Below are positions 1 through 9,407 of a DNA stretch of 21,033 nt, piece after piece; positions within the stretch are counted from its first letter, which is position 1; each line of letters opens with the position of its first letter. This DNA comes from Chara braunii (Eukaryota > Streptophyta > Charophyceae > Charales > Characeae). The position numbers and the translations under genes were made by a program. Where the stretch lies: NCBI GenBank assembly GCA_003427395.1, contig BFEA01000549.1:282702-303734 (forward strand), written 5' to 3'. The notes beneath the pieces are model-generated. The model was given only the letters and a program-made list of their open reading frames with translations, made no database searches and was not told the DNA's origin.

Positions 1-163
1 GAGACCGACTGGCCTAGCACGGTTGGTACACCTCGGAACTGTTGAAATACAGACCTGAGTTTGAACACCGCTAAAAGCAGGTGAACAAAAAAAAAATACT
101 ACGCTTGAATTACCTAAGACTGGTCAACAGGTAGCAATATTTTTGGGCAGCGGCCCTGCAATG

Positions 164-240
164 GTCCTTCGGGACATCCGTTAAAATTAGAACAAAGATT
201 AGCATGGCCCCTGCGCAGGGGTATCACACACAGATGTGGG
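164..240 (+). pseudogene. U6 snRNA-like sequence, internally deleted
   Basis: U6 is the catalytic-core RNA of the spliceosome. The sequence opens with a 5' hairpin GTCCTTCGGGACATCCG, continues with TTAAAATTAGAAC and then AAGATTAGCATGGCCCCTGCGCA, which are the order and spelling of plant-type U6. Between GAAC and AAGATTAG the usual segment carrying the ACAGAGA box, which pairs with the 5' splice site, is missing (about 8 bases). After TGCGCA the match decays (GGGGTATCACACACAGAT), and no T-run terminator follows. An AATATTTTT string lies about 20-27 bases upstream at the usual distance of a U6 TATA box, but no upstream sequence element is visible. The missing ACAGAGA box makes this a relic or retrocopy rather than a working U6. 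Identity as U6-derived is quite certain; non-function is inferred from the deletion. Confidence 0.8.
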
Positions 241-1028
241 ACTGTACCAACTGATTTTACGGTTTCTTTGGTCTGGGCATTGCGGGACCTGATCCTGTGC
301 CCTGAAAATTTATATGTTTAGCTTGTCAGTTTTGGACCACTGAGTTTGATCCGTAGACCTGTGGCTAGTAGCCTTTATGGGGCAGTGCTAGGACGTTCAG
401 CCTCACCATTTTTGCCTGTTTTTCTGTTCTCTTGGAAACGGGTGGACCCGTAGCCTTTTGTTGATGTGTGTTCTAGCTGTTAGCCCCCGTGGGCCAGGTT
501 TCCATCTAGGTGCATGGAGAAAAGATCCTGATGGCTTGACCCTGGATGCTATTTACTTGGACGGTCAGATAGGCATGTGAGAGGTTGCTATGTTACAGGC
601 TGGGAAGGTTGAGTAGAAAAGGCCGGAGGCAGATGGAGTTGGAGTTCGACTAGTTTACTTTTTTTCTAGTTGTTGGGTGGAGGTCGTGTTACGCTGCGCT
701 ATTTTTGTGGGCAGAGCATCGTCTCCAACGCTGATGACTGCCATAGCGGTGGCTGGACAGCCCCGCTAGTAACAGCTCCTGGCTCTTCACCCACGGGGTG
801 CCAAGCGCCGTCCTCATACTGATGCACTTTCTGGGTTTTTGTCAGCTGATACCTGCTGCACGTTCGGTGGTTCTCCTTCGACGTAGCAGACCTCCATCTC
901 CATCAAGTTGCTGTCCTTCGTCATCGTCCTTGAGAGCTGTGCTCCCCTGCTGAGCACACACTTCATCTGCGGTGGGCAGCGGGTTGTGTAAGCACTACGG
1001 GCAGAGAGAAAGAGGGAGAAATAGGTAG

Positions 1029-1047
1029 AAAAAAAAAAAAAAAAAAA
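1029..1047 (+). repeat. Homopolymer A tract (19 A)
   Basis: An uninterrupted run of 19 A follows AGGTAG. It could be a simple slippage tract or the tail of an old retrocopy. No recognisable gene body ends just before it and I saw no flanking target-site duplication. Confidence 0.9.
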
Positions 1048-1111
1048 GAAGATCGAAGGTGCGCAGAGGAGTCAAAAAGGGTGATGAGGGGTAACGGCGA
1101 TGCAAAAATTG

Positions 1112-1185
1112 CTGTATCTTGGTCGTTTCTTGACCGATTTGGACAATCCAAGATGCTATCCGGGGGTGTAGAGGCATTGCGGAGA
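1112..1185 (+). repeat. Dispersed repeat, copy 1
   Basis: CTGTATCTTGG, a GGTC...GACC inverted pair, CCGATTT, GCTATCCGGGGG and GAGGCA occur here in the same order and spacing as at 1649-1725. The copies differ at roughly one site in five or six by eye. The following 25-30 bases (GCGTGCTAGATTTTGGGTTAGA) also resemble the sequence after copy 2, so the duplicated unit may be longer than given. Confidence 0.7.
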
Positions 1186-1648
1186 GGATGGGCGTGCTAG
1201 ATTTTGGGTTAGAGCAGCGGGTTTGGCGGTACAGGGTGCAGGGGCTGCGTGAGGAAGGAGAACGTACCTCCACATAGTGCAATGTATCTTCCCGTGCTCT
1301 AGTGGAAGATTCATTCTCATCTTGCACTTTTTGGTGAGTAGTGAAGCGGAGCCTGCCATTCCCGGGCCGTGCTGCTCTTCCAAGCATCGTCAGCATCCCT
1401 ACCGTGTCTCCATGGCCAAGGTGTTGCAGATGGTTGTGCTGCTCGTCGAAGCTGGTCGTATTCACCATAACTGCCTTCGATCCAGCAACTGCTTATGGGC
1501 TTCATCAGGGCTCGGCTGCTGACAGCACCGTTGCACATGCTCATCATCTTGGTGTTCTTGCTGCGCATGGTGGGCTCTCACAAGGTGCTCGAAGCTAGTT
1601 AGGACCGGGGCCAGATACAAGCAAGGAGGAAAGGTAAGGGAGCTTTTT

Positions 1649-1725
1649 CTGTATCTCGGTCAATTCTCGACCGATTTAGACGAATCAGGCTGCTATCTGG
1701 GGGGTTTGAGGCAAGGCGGAGCTGA
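1649..1725 (+). repeat. Dispersed repeat, copy 2
   Basis: This is the second copy of the element at 1112-1185, with CTGTATCTCGG, an inverted pair CGGTC...GACCG, CCGATTTAGACGAATC and GCTATCTGGGGGG. The spacing between copies is about 537 bp. The central inverted pair is kept in both copies although neighbouring bases differ. Confidence 0.7.
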
Positions 1726-3297
1726 TGGCAGAATCGGTTTTTGCGTTAGATTAGTAGAGTGAGAGTTAGTTAGGAAAAAGGGTGCGCTGAGATATGGTGG
1801 CAGCAAGGGCGAGAGGGAGCAGAAAAGTGGTGCTGTCACCCTCTTCTCGGCAAGAACACACGGAGGAGGTTATGAAGTGAGGGGTTGGAGTGGCTGTGGA
1901 TCGGATGGCAGATCCGGATTCCGCGATAACGGGGTAGTTTCTGTGATTGTGAGATGTGGGCTGCGCCCGAGAGAGGAGCAGCTCTAGAAGCTTATGACTC
2001 TGACCGACCTTTAGCGTGAGATGCGGTTGATGGCTCATTGCTTCGCTGGAGTGGGAGACAAGCCAGGCCGTGGGGTCAGGGAATTACCGGGAAGCCGCTG
2101 CAACCCNATAGGCGTGAAGACAGAAGTATGTCGGGGCACTGACGGGCTGGTTTTCAGCCAGCAGCGCATCTAGTCGCTACGAGAGGGAAGGTCCATCCGT
2201 ACTTAGAGGCAGCAGTGGGCAGGGTATAGCTTGACNCAGAGAGGGGAAGAGGGGTGAGGCGACTTACCGGGCGGACTGGCGGTGCGGGACAGGCCAGAAT
2301 TTAAGCCACAACGTCGGGCAGCAGAACGGGACGGCGGGATCGCTGCGGTTGTATGCACCTGTACTTCAGTGTCGGACCCGCTCTCACTTAGCACGAACGG
2401 CGGAGGGTGGAACAACGCCTCAGCGGCTCGTAAACTGCAGAACCCGGACCGGGCCTAGCCATACTAAGGTCGAGGCGAGGTTGCGTGATGCATGGGCGGG
2501 AGTGGGAGCAGGCACCTACCCGAGAGCCACGGTTGAATAGTGAATCCACCGGTGGTGCGGAGGAAGCCTCAGTCTGAGTTCTCACCCAGACGGTCGATGT
2601 GGCAAAGGGCAAGGCAGGCTTGGGGATCTACCTGTTAGGCGGTGTGTTGTTTAGCGTATGGATGGAAGCAGCATTTTCCCCAACCTCGCTTCAAGCACGA
2701 CTTGGGCGGTGTGGTTGGATTGGAAGTCAGGATTATAAACACCAGTGGCGTGCAACTAGAACCGGTGTTACTGCCGTGTCCTGTTCACCTTTTATGTGGG
2801 TTGTTGCTGGTTTCCCACCGCGGTTGCTGTTCCCCCGCTGAGTATCGTGTCTAAGGGAGGTGGGGAGCAGGAAGAGAAGGAGATCAGGATATGGAAGTTA
2901 GACCACGTAGCTGGTCTTAGGGGCAGACCACGAGGATGACACCCTCATGCAGTCAAGATGCCGTTGTAAATGCCAGGGTGAAGGCACTACTGAGTTACGG
3001 ACAGCTCCGTTTGGGGTATGTGCGGATCTAGGAGACTACAGACCCTACCTGCCACACTGCGAGCTATCTGGACTACGGCTTTACCTATGACTGACACGTT
3101 GCTGCTGCATAGTCAGCCAAATCAAGCATAACAGTCGATACGGAGAAGTGTGCTTCTGGTCTCGACCTGTGCCCTGAGCTACAGCCAGCACGTTTCCCAT
3201 AAGTGAGCGCGGTGGGCTGACTGAGTCGCAGAAAGGGGGTTATGGCTGCAACTTGGAGAGGCGACAGAGAGTCAACGACATACTGTGGTACCTGTTA

Positions 3298-4165
3298 ACG
3301 ACTGCTGCCGTGCGCCGGCGAACTGCTGGTATATCCGTTGGCTAGGTTGTGTATCATTGTGGGCTGCTGCATGCTGTGGCAGCTTGCAGCTGCGCGATTG
3401 GACGAGCCGCTGCTGCTTCTGTGAGCTGTGCGCAGTCCCCCACGACGGGTTGCTGTTGGGTGGGAAAGCCTGCCTGTGGACCACTGCTGGCTAATGCGGG
3501 CTGCGACCCACAGCGGTGAGTGACTGCCGCTGCGTGCTATTGGAGGGCTAATAGGCATTTCATGAACAGCTGCTGCTACGCTTAGTAGCTGGGTAAGGAT
3601 AGTCATCGATTGTGGTTGACTGAGCACAGCCGCTGCTGGTAGCTACTGCGGACTACTGGGTAGCCTCGCACGAGCTAGGACTGGGTGGTGCTGCAGTTGG
3701 CATCTGCGTTATTGCTGATTCAGGGGCTGGACGAGGAACAGTTGCTGCTGTGTTCTGACTGCGTATGACTGCTGGGTGTTACTAGTTACTGCGGCATGCT
3801 GCAATTGATTACTGCGGACTGCTGCTGGGGCAGGCTACGACTGCTGGTGCGGTGACCGCCGTTGAAGTGTGTACGGACTGTGGCCGCTGTGTACCGCGGC
3901 TGGTGACTGCGCACGGCGTACTTGGCGCGGCCTGTTGCTGCTGGTTGCCGCTGTGAGGTGCTGTTGGTTACCGCGACATGCTACTGACTGCGACGGACTG
4001 CGCATAGACTGCCACTGGTGGCAGTTGCCGCTGCTGGACTGTTGCTATGGTAGTTGGAGACTGCTGCAGGTGGCTGCCCGGCTGCTGGCCAGCGCTGTGC
4101 ACTGTTGCAGGCTGCTGGTGGCTGTTGGGGGTCGATGCCATTGCTGCTAACCGCCATTGAGTACT
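3298..4165 (+). repeat. Degenerate CTG/CTGC-rich repeat region
   Basis: The strand is dominated by variants of GACTGCTG, GCTGCTG, TGCGGACTG and CTGCTGGT, with no exact period that I can fix. The repeated trinucleotide keeps some frames open on both strands (for example 3295-3627 minus and 3869-4150 plus), and these give Cys/Trp/Leu-rich or Ser/Gln-rich low-complexity peptides. I treat them as by-products of the repeat, not genes. Confidence 0.7.
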
Positions 4166-4837
4166 ACTACTGCTGCACATAGGGACTGGTACAGGGTATT
4201 GGACGGTTGCAGTTAGGCTTAGAGGAGTAGGTTAGGCTTAAAGGAGGAGTCTGGGTCTGCGAATTGGAAATTCGTCAGGAGGGGCTACTTCAATAGATTG
4301 GGTTCGATGATCAAGCTGTCAGTTGGCCGCCATTGCCGGGCCCTCGGGCGAACCAAGATAACAAGGCCCCCTCACGCGAGTTTGAGTGCGTCCCTCTGAG
4401 CGTCTCTATACCTTCTCTATCTACCTTTCTTACTCCAAGTCTAGTCAACTGGCTACGAGGGGAAGGGGGCAGGCGGGATTGCAACCCGTAGGTCCGCTTG
4501 AAGACTCTGTGGGGAGTCCTCCCACCGATTGCGGAAGCTCTGCCGGAACCTAGGCGAGGTTCTGGAGGCAGGGAACCATTAGGTAACTTCTTTCTGTCTG
4601 TATACTCCCACTACACCCATGTTTGCATATCCCCCCCTATAGCTGATTGATGTATGTCTGCCTGTCCCTATAAATCTTGCTTTCAATTCAGGACATAACC
4701 AGACAAAGTAAGAGAAAGCATGTATAAAGTTAAGTTTCAACTTCTTTGACTGATTGAAGGCAGATTGTGGGATTGCATCTGGGGAAAGGGTGGGAGAAAG
4801 ACCGTATTGCATGAAGTTTGACAGGGTCAACCAAGGG
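4166..4837. other. No supportable gene; two short hairpins
   Basis: No convincing coding frame. Two small inverted repeats are visible: GACTC/GAGTC at 4503-4507 and 4514-4518, and GAACCT/AGGTTC at 4546-4551 and 4557-4562. Both are short enough to arise by chance. Confidence 0.45.
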
Positions 4838-5537
4838 CTGGGCCAGTTCCATAAGCTTGGGAAGGCCCAGTGCTATGTTTCTTTTGTATTGCTTTGAGAA
4901 CCAGACAGGTCCCATAAGTTTGGGTGGTCTGGCTGCTCTGACTTGTGAGGGCTGAATGTGGTTGTCTTTTCAGGCGCCAGTCAAATCCATAAGTTTGGGT
5001 AGTCTGGCGATCTTGTTTATTTGGGTTTTTTTTGACAGTTTCTTTGGTTTCTGAACGAGGAGGTGAGCATGTCCCATAAGTTTGGGTGGCTCTACCTCTT
5101 CCTGCTTTAGTCTAAGAGAAAATAAACCAGGCTGAGGACCAAGACATGTTCCATAAGTTTGGGTGGTCTTGGTCCAACGCCTCGCACATGCTAGAACCAG
5201 AAGGGTATAACTTTGATATACTTTACTACTACACTGTCTATGAACAGGCTAGTCAGGCAGGGTTCCATAAGTTTGGGTAGCCTGACTATAGCTTAAGAAT
5301 AAACTTGCGGTACAAAGGGGCAGGCTGAGTCTTGAGCTAAAGATGATCGGCTCAGCTATATGCTACCTCAAAAGACTAAGGGTAGACAAATTAAATAAAT
5401 CTTGGATACTTAAACTGTTCAGGGCGACTAGGATGGCCTAGTCATATGCCCAAAGAAGAGAAAAGTTGTTGTGCTCTGTGTTTGTGTATACTTCTTGGCT
5501 GGGCTAGACATGTTCCATAAGTTTGGGTGGTCTAGCC
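4838..5537 (+). repeat. Array of seven hairpins with a conserved loop and covarying stems
   Basis: Seven units share the loop core CCATAAGTTTGGGT (one has AAGCTTGGG), within a 19-21 base loop, and each is flanked by its own complementary arms. Arms: CTGGGCC 4838-4844 with 4864-4870; CCAGAC 4901-4906 with 4927-4932; CGCCAGTC 4975-4982 with 5002-5009 (one mismatch); GAGGTGAGC 5060-5068 with 5089-5098 (one bulge); GGACCAAGAC 5136-5145 with 5166-5175; TAGTCAGGC 5250-5258 with 5280-5288; GGCTAGAC 5502-5509 with 5530-5537. The last three are perfect 10, 9 and 8 bp stems. Sequence between units is largely unrelated and spacing is irregular (62-251 bp), so this is not a plain satellite. The loop can form a further CC(C)/(G)GG pair. 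All units have the same orientation. Function is unknown; strings like AAGTTTGGG seem familiar from plant LTR-retrotransposon 3' regions, but that is unverified memory. Confidence 0.85.
5426..5443. other. Perfect 7-bp hairpin lacking the conserved loop
   Basis: GACTAGG (5426-5432) and CCTAGTC (5437-5443) are perfect complements around ATGG. It sits in the wide gap between the sixth and seventh units of the conserved-loop array, and could be a unit that lost its loop or a chance palindrome. Confidence 0.6.
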
Positions 5538-5830
5538 TTATGCCCTAGGTAAGTTGGGTATAAGGGACAAATCATTGAAAGGCTACGAGCTATTGTTTGC
5601 TAAAGTAACTTGGGGNTGGTGAGAGAGTGCATGTCTGTGNTTTGGCCTGCATGTGACTGAGTGATGCCACTTCTTAGTCTGAGTTTGGATTTTGATAGGT
5701 AGTTGCTGTAGTTGCTCGCCACGTGCTAGAGCCACAGGAGTTAGAGTCATTTCCTGCATTTTCTGGGCTCGTTTTTTTTACTTAGACCCATTTTTGCAGT
5801 TCTCGGATCCTTTATTTATACTTGGTCTTG

Positions 5831-6378
5831 CATAAATCTTGGTAAGCCACTTTCTCTACGGGAAGCGCTGCCGAAATTTCTACAAAATCAAGAAGTTAGT
5901 CAAAACTTTGACTTTTCCAGGATCCGGTCTAGATGACTTCTTTGACTTAGTAAGAATCTGGGGAGCCTCCTTTTCTAAAGGAGGTGCCGCCCAAATTTTT
6001 ACTAATTCAGGAAGTTAGCCAAAATTGGGCCCTGAAGGGTCAAAGTCATTGTCAGGTCTCAAACTTGGCCTTGTATAAATCTTGGACTAGCACTTTCCCT
6101 ACGGGAAGCGCTGCCAAAATTTCTACAAAGCTAAGAGGTTGGTTGAGATTTCGTCGTGACAGGACTTAGACTTTATGTCTAAGTTCAAGTCTGTCTATCT
6201 GGGGGGCTTTCCTCTCTGAAGGAAGTGCTACCCAAATTTTTGCTAGGTCAGGGAGTTAGACAAATTTTGACTTTTTGGGATCCAAAGTTTGACTTTTTGG
6301 ACTAGTATATTTTCTGCGATGTCACTTTTCCTACAGGAGGCGCTGCCGAAATTTTCCTAAGTTAGAGGAGTTAGCCTA
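5831..6378 (+). repeat. Five ~120-bp tandem units alternating between two types
   Basis: Units begin near 5831, 5951, 6074, 6193 and 6306. Units 1, 3 and 5 share CAC followed by a pyrimidine/purine mini-hairpin, then GCGCTGCC and AAATTTCT. Units 2 and 4 share CTGGGG, a different mini-hairpin (CCTCCTT/AAGGAGG in unit 2, TTCCT/AGGAA in unit 4), GTGC and CCCAAATTTTT. All end in a version of AGTTAG. The alternation gives a ~240-bp higher-order period. An extra perfect hairpin ACTTAGAC/GTCTAAGT lies at 6164-6171 and 6177-6184 between units 3 and 4. No coding frame crosses the block. Confidence 0.8.
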
Positions 6379-6420
6379 TATTTGGACAAGTGACGACCTA
6401 TGTAGGGGAGGCTACGGCGA

Positions 6421-6457
6421 GATCCACCTTACGCTGAGTGCTATCTAGAGGTGGATC
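6421..6457. other. 9-bp inverted repeat
   Basis: GATCCACCT (6421-6429) pairs perfectly with AGGTGGATC (6449-6457) around a 19-base loop, the same loop length as in the 4838-5537 array, but without its conserved loop sequence. Confidence 0.7.
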
Positions 6458-6603
6458 CAAACTTGGTTAGATATGACGGCTCGAGTAAGGTCAGGAGGTG
6501 AAGGTTACTCTCCCTGAGCGCGCAAACTTAGCTTGAGATTGGCCTGGCTTGTGTCACAGGTCTCTTTTATCAAGTCGCTTCAGGACGTGGGCTGGACTCA
6601 GCT

Positions 6604-6643
6604 TGATCCTATTAGGATCACCTTCTGTTATCACAGATAACAG
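6604..6643. other. Two adjacent tight hairpins
   Basis: TGATCCT/AGGATCA (6604-6610 and 6614-6620, loop 3) is followed after four bases by CTGTTATC/GATAACAG (6625-6632 and 6636-6643, loop 3). Both are perfect. Two such stems back to back are unlikely by chance, but there is no T-run to suggest a terminator and no adjacent gene. Confidence 0.65.
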
Positions 6644-6969
6644 GTCGGTTGCCGACTCGTCGGTTTACGACTCAACCTCAACCCACTCTCCTTACTCAAC
6701 CTAAAGAGGCTTCAGCCCTGGTGATCTTCTCTGTTTTGTTAAGGTTTTCACCCGGACTCTTATTGAATGGCCATTGAACAAAGGTACTGAGTATTTCCTT
6801 AAGGTTGGTTGGTTGGAGGTTGGGGCTTGCATGGCTGAGGCAAAGGGTATGAGCATAGAGATTGGTTGGAGTTGACTCCGTGTAGTGTATGGATTTTTGC
6901 TTGACTTTTTGATGTGATTGCAGGTATGTTCTGGGGCTTGGATTATTGGATTGGACTGCTCTGCGATCT

Positions 6970-7100
6970 TATATATATATGTATGGCTATGAGGAGGCCC
7001 ACTATGACTGTGAGATGTGATCGTTACACGTTCATTCCCATATGAGTATATATGTGTGTATATATGTATGTATGCGTACCTATGTAAGGTATGTGTGTGG
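6970..7100. repeat. TA/TG microsatellite region
   Basis: TATATATATAT near 6970-6980 and a mixed (TA)n(TG)n(TATG)n stretch around 7045-7095 (TATATATGTGTGTATATATG). The runs are imperfect. No gene is associated. Confidence 0.8.
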
Positions 7101-7199
7101 CCTGAAAGGGGGCCGCGTGCTAAGGAGTTGAGTTAATAGAGAAAGGACGACCCCATTACTTAGATAAGTGCTTCTTGGAGATTGCTAGTCGGACGTTGA

Positions 7200-7444
7200 T
7201 CCTGGGCCGAGATTCAAGGTCCTTGGCCAGGACATCCCAAGCCCTAGGCCCTGCACTGAAGGGGACCCCTCTCGGGCAGAGCCTATTTGCCTTGACCGCC
7301 AGGGCACTCGGGCCGAAAGCCGGACGTGCCGCGGTGGCCGCACGGCTAGTCCTTCAGCCGTGCAAGGTCGTGAAGGGCGGAACCTTCACTACGAGTCTGA
7401 CACGTGAGTGTCATAAGCGGTACTCGGATCCACGAGGGACCGCT
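7200..7444. other. Cluster of consecutive GC-rich hairpins
   Basis: Four perfect-arm hairpins follow each other: GCACGGCT/AGCCGTGC (7340-7347, 7356-7363), GTGAAGG/CCTTCAC (7370-7376, 7383-7389), TGACAC/GTGTCA (7398-7403, 7408-7413) and AGCGGT/ACCGCT (7416-7421, 7439-7444, with an inner CTCG/CGAG). A weaker one, TCCTGG/CCAGGA, lies at 7200-7205 and 7227-7232. The arrangement looks like a folded RNA, but it fits no family I know, and the GC richness raises the chance rate of such pairings. Confidence 0.55.
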
Positions 7445-8305
7445 CGATTATGGGCACTGCACAGTACGCCATCTTCACGACTGCTTGTGTGAGTTGGCAT
7501 TGCTAGTCGATATGAGAAGGCCTACGCCCGCGCAGCTTTAGATTAAGTCTCGCGCACGACTCTCAACCGATTCCCGCTCCAGGAAGTTATGGGATGGATA
7601 CTAAGGGACTAGGAGGGTGTCGCGTTGTACGTCCTTTGCGTCGTTCAGTACTCGTGTGCATGTGTGCGTGTGCTTTACTTTTATGTACCTTATAGTGGTG
7701 TGCGCGTGGCGTGTGGGATACGTCCTAGTCGACCGACGACGAGCCGCGCTTGGGACCTCAGCCCCCCAAGATGCCGGTTCGTGTGCGGGTCCGATAGAGG
7801 CGTAGTACCGCGCGTACCCCCTATGCTACAGCGAACGAGAAACGCCCTCGGTTGGTCCACCTCTGCGATTGCAGCTGAACAACTTTCGTACTGTGGACTA
7901 GTAGCTCGGCGGGGATACACCCACCGAAGGGAGGTGACAGATCCCGTAAGGTGGAGGTAGTCGTGCCTCGCGTAGGCCCTATCCTGTCGTAGGGGCTCGC
8001 GAGAGGTATGGCTGGCGCACCCGGTCGGAGCGGCTTACGGAAGCTCCACGTATATATCACAACGAGGATGTGTACTCTGACTCCTGCGTGACGTGGTCGG
8101 GAGGGTCCCGCGCTACCTATGAGTGGTGTCGGACTGATGCGCGCGACACCGGGGCTGGCGTTCCATTCGCTCACGTCTTGCTGCCATCGTTGCCTTGGTG
8201 GTTCCCTGCATAGTCCACATAGAAAGTGTTACAACCAATCCCTAGAAACTGCCCACCTACTGCCTGCCTTGTCATTCATGTTTTCATTCCTCTTTTCTTG
8301 TCCCA
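7445..8305. other. No supportable gene
   Basis: Open frames on both strands are short and lack recognisable domains. A compound imperfect inverted repeat lies at 7966-8006 (CCTC/GAGG outside, GCCC/GGGC inside). The stretch is the downstream flank of gene A; I see no AATAAA on the minus strand close to its stop. Confidence 0.45.
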
Positions 8306-9097
8306 CTATCCCTCCATACCCCTGGGAGTAGTAGCTCCCTCTGGCAGCTCGTACAACCGGTAGAGATCATCTACGTAGGTCGCGCCCCGACCTACCTCCA
8401 GCCGGATGATTCCCCACATGGCCTCATCACTTATTTGTGGGACTCCCGGCCTAGTATTTACTACTGCTTGTAGAATGCAAAGCACCTCGCACCCCTGTTC
8501 GTCCCCGAAAGGCCCCATCTCTAGGAAGGCCCGATAGTATTCTCGATACATTAACGCTTCGTCAAAATTTAGTCTAGTTACGGCAGTTGCCGACTGCTCC
8601 ACTCGCTCTATGCCTCCGATTAGCTTCAGCAGAAAAGGCGGTAGACTCATCCGTACGACCTCATTGGGCAGCTCAAAGATCCCTGCCGCGGCGACTTTTA
8701 CCTCCGCCGTCACGTCATCTCGTTCCGGGTCTGCAAACTCAAACCACTCCCGCCAGGTTATTTGCCATGCCCCTTCGAACATTCGCACGGGGTCATCCGC
8801 GGAGGCCAAGGCAATCCCAAAGGTCCGCCACCCTTCTTCCGACAGGTGTAAGGATCCCGTCGCATGCACTCGCCCTGGGAGGTCCAAATTTACGCCCCTG
8901 AACTCCCCTCTCGCACGCCATTCCAGCTCCACTACTAGGTACATCGTGTCCTCCACCAACTCTACCCCCACCCAGTCCATTACTGGATTGCTTACCGCAT
9001 TTCTTGCCGGCAGGCTTATTTCGACCCTGCCTTCTGATATTCTTGGCGGCAGGATCCCACGAGGTCTATCCTCCAAGAACGTCATTCGTCGGGTCAT
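8306..9097 (-). CDS. Unknown protein, paralogue A of a three-gene tandem family
   Basis: A 263-residue single open frame starts at the first ATG after a stop-free leader, in the A-rich context GCAAGATGACC, and ends in TAG. I do not recognise the family. Colinear landmarks shared with B and C are a hydrophobic WVGVE segment (residues 42-46), G-S-L-H-L-S-E-E-G-W (81-90), LPP (152-154), MGPF (194-197) followed by acidic DE, and a C-terminal YVDDLYRLYE (241-250). The product is soluble-looking, acidic and tryptophan-rich, with no signal peptide or membrane segment. The strong divergence from its neighbours with the frame kept open over the whole length argues for past selection on the protein. 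It is the last of three genes in transcription order. It could be an orphan host family or a captured element gene; I assign no function. Confidence 0.65.
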   Translation of the reverse strand: MTRRMTFLEDRPRGILPPRISEGRVEISLPARNAVSNPVMDWVGVELVEDTMYLVVELEWRARGEFRGVNLDLPGRVHATGSLHLSEEGWRTFGIALASADDPVRMFEGAWQITWREWFEFADPERDDVTAEVKVAAAGIFELPNEVVRMSLPPFLLKLIGGIERVEQSATAVTRLNFDEALMYREYYRAFLEMGPFGDEQGCEVLCILQAVVNTRPGVPQISDEAMWGIIRLEVGRGATYVDDLYRLYELPEGATTPRGMEG

Positions 9098-9407
9098 CTT
9101 GCAATGTCTCCTTTCCTGCTTTCTTAGTCCGATTGCTGCACCCACCGAGATTCCATGCCTTTCGTGTTTTAGTCTTTCAGCCCTCCCTACTTATCGTACA
9201 CTGCTCCTTGCCGCTATCCATGACTCGTACACGTACAATTTTACCCCCCCCCCCCCTTTTTCCGGTTGCTGCCACTTCCCCCTTTTTTTGATCCTTATGC
9301 ACCATTTTATGGCCTAATGTACACACTCCCTTTCTTATGTTACACCTCAATTCACATGCACCCTCCACACTCAAGCCTTTTCGCGGTGTTCGATCCCTCG
9401 TCCTCAT
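9098..9407. other. Spacer between genes A and B, with a 13-C run
   Basis: The spacer holds a run of 13 C at 9244-9256 (poly-G on the coding strand). Immediately upstream of the gene A start, on the minus strand, is GCAGGAAAGGAGACATTGCA, which resembles the leader of gene B. An open frame continues past the stop of B in the same frame (9177-9407 minus) but it crosses the G run and has no family landmark, so I do not call it. Confidence 0.5.

Larger units (their letters stand above)
241..3297. other. No supportable gene; scattered repeats only
   Basis: Short open frames occur on both strands, but none has a recognisable domain, biased codon use or a partner on the same strand. The stretch contains a 19-base A run, a dispersed repeat pair (listed separately) and two single N bases at 2107 and 2236. 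I see no promoter, splice pattern or RNA gene that I can defend. Confidence 0.5.

Noticed and set aside
136-144. TATA box for the U6-like sequence
   Set aside because: Spacing is plausible, but with no upstream element and a deleted RNA body a single A/T string is weak evidence.
3295-4180. Cys/Trp-rich and Ser/Gln-rich frames in the CTG region
   Set aside because: Repeated trinucleotides keep frames open on both strands; there is no conserved pattern beyond the repeat.
4838-5537. Hammerhead or twister ribozyme array
   Set aside because: The conserved loop lacks the hammerhead CTGATGA and GAAA core strings and the twister core as I know them, so I do not assign a ribozyme class.
7175-8174. 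Frames 7175-7492, 7625-7960 (plus) and 7821-8174 (minus)
   Set aside because: They overlap hairpins and each other on opposite strands, with no recognisable domain.
9177-9407. Frame directly after the stop of B (TAA then ATG)
   Set aside because: It is only the same frame continuing past the stop; it crosses the poly-G run and matches nothing in A or C.
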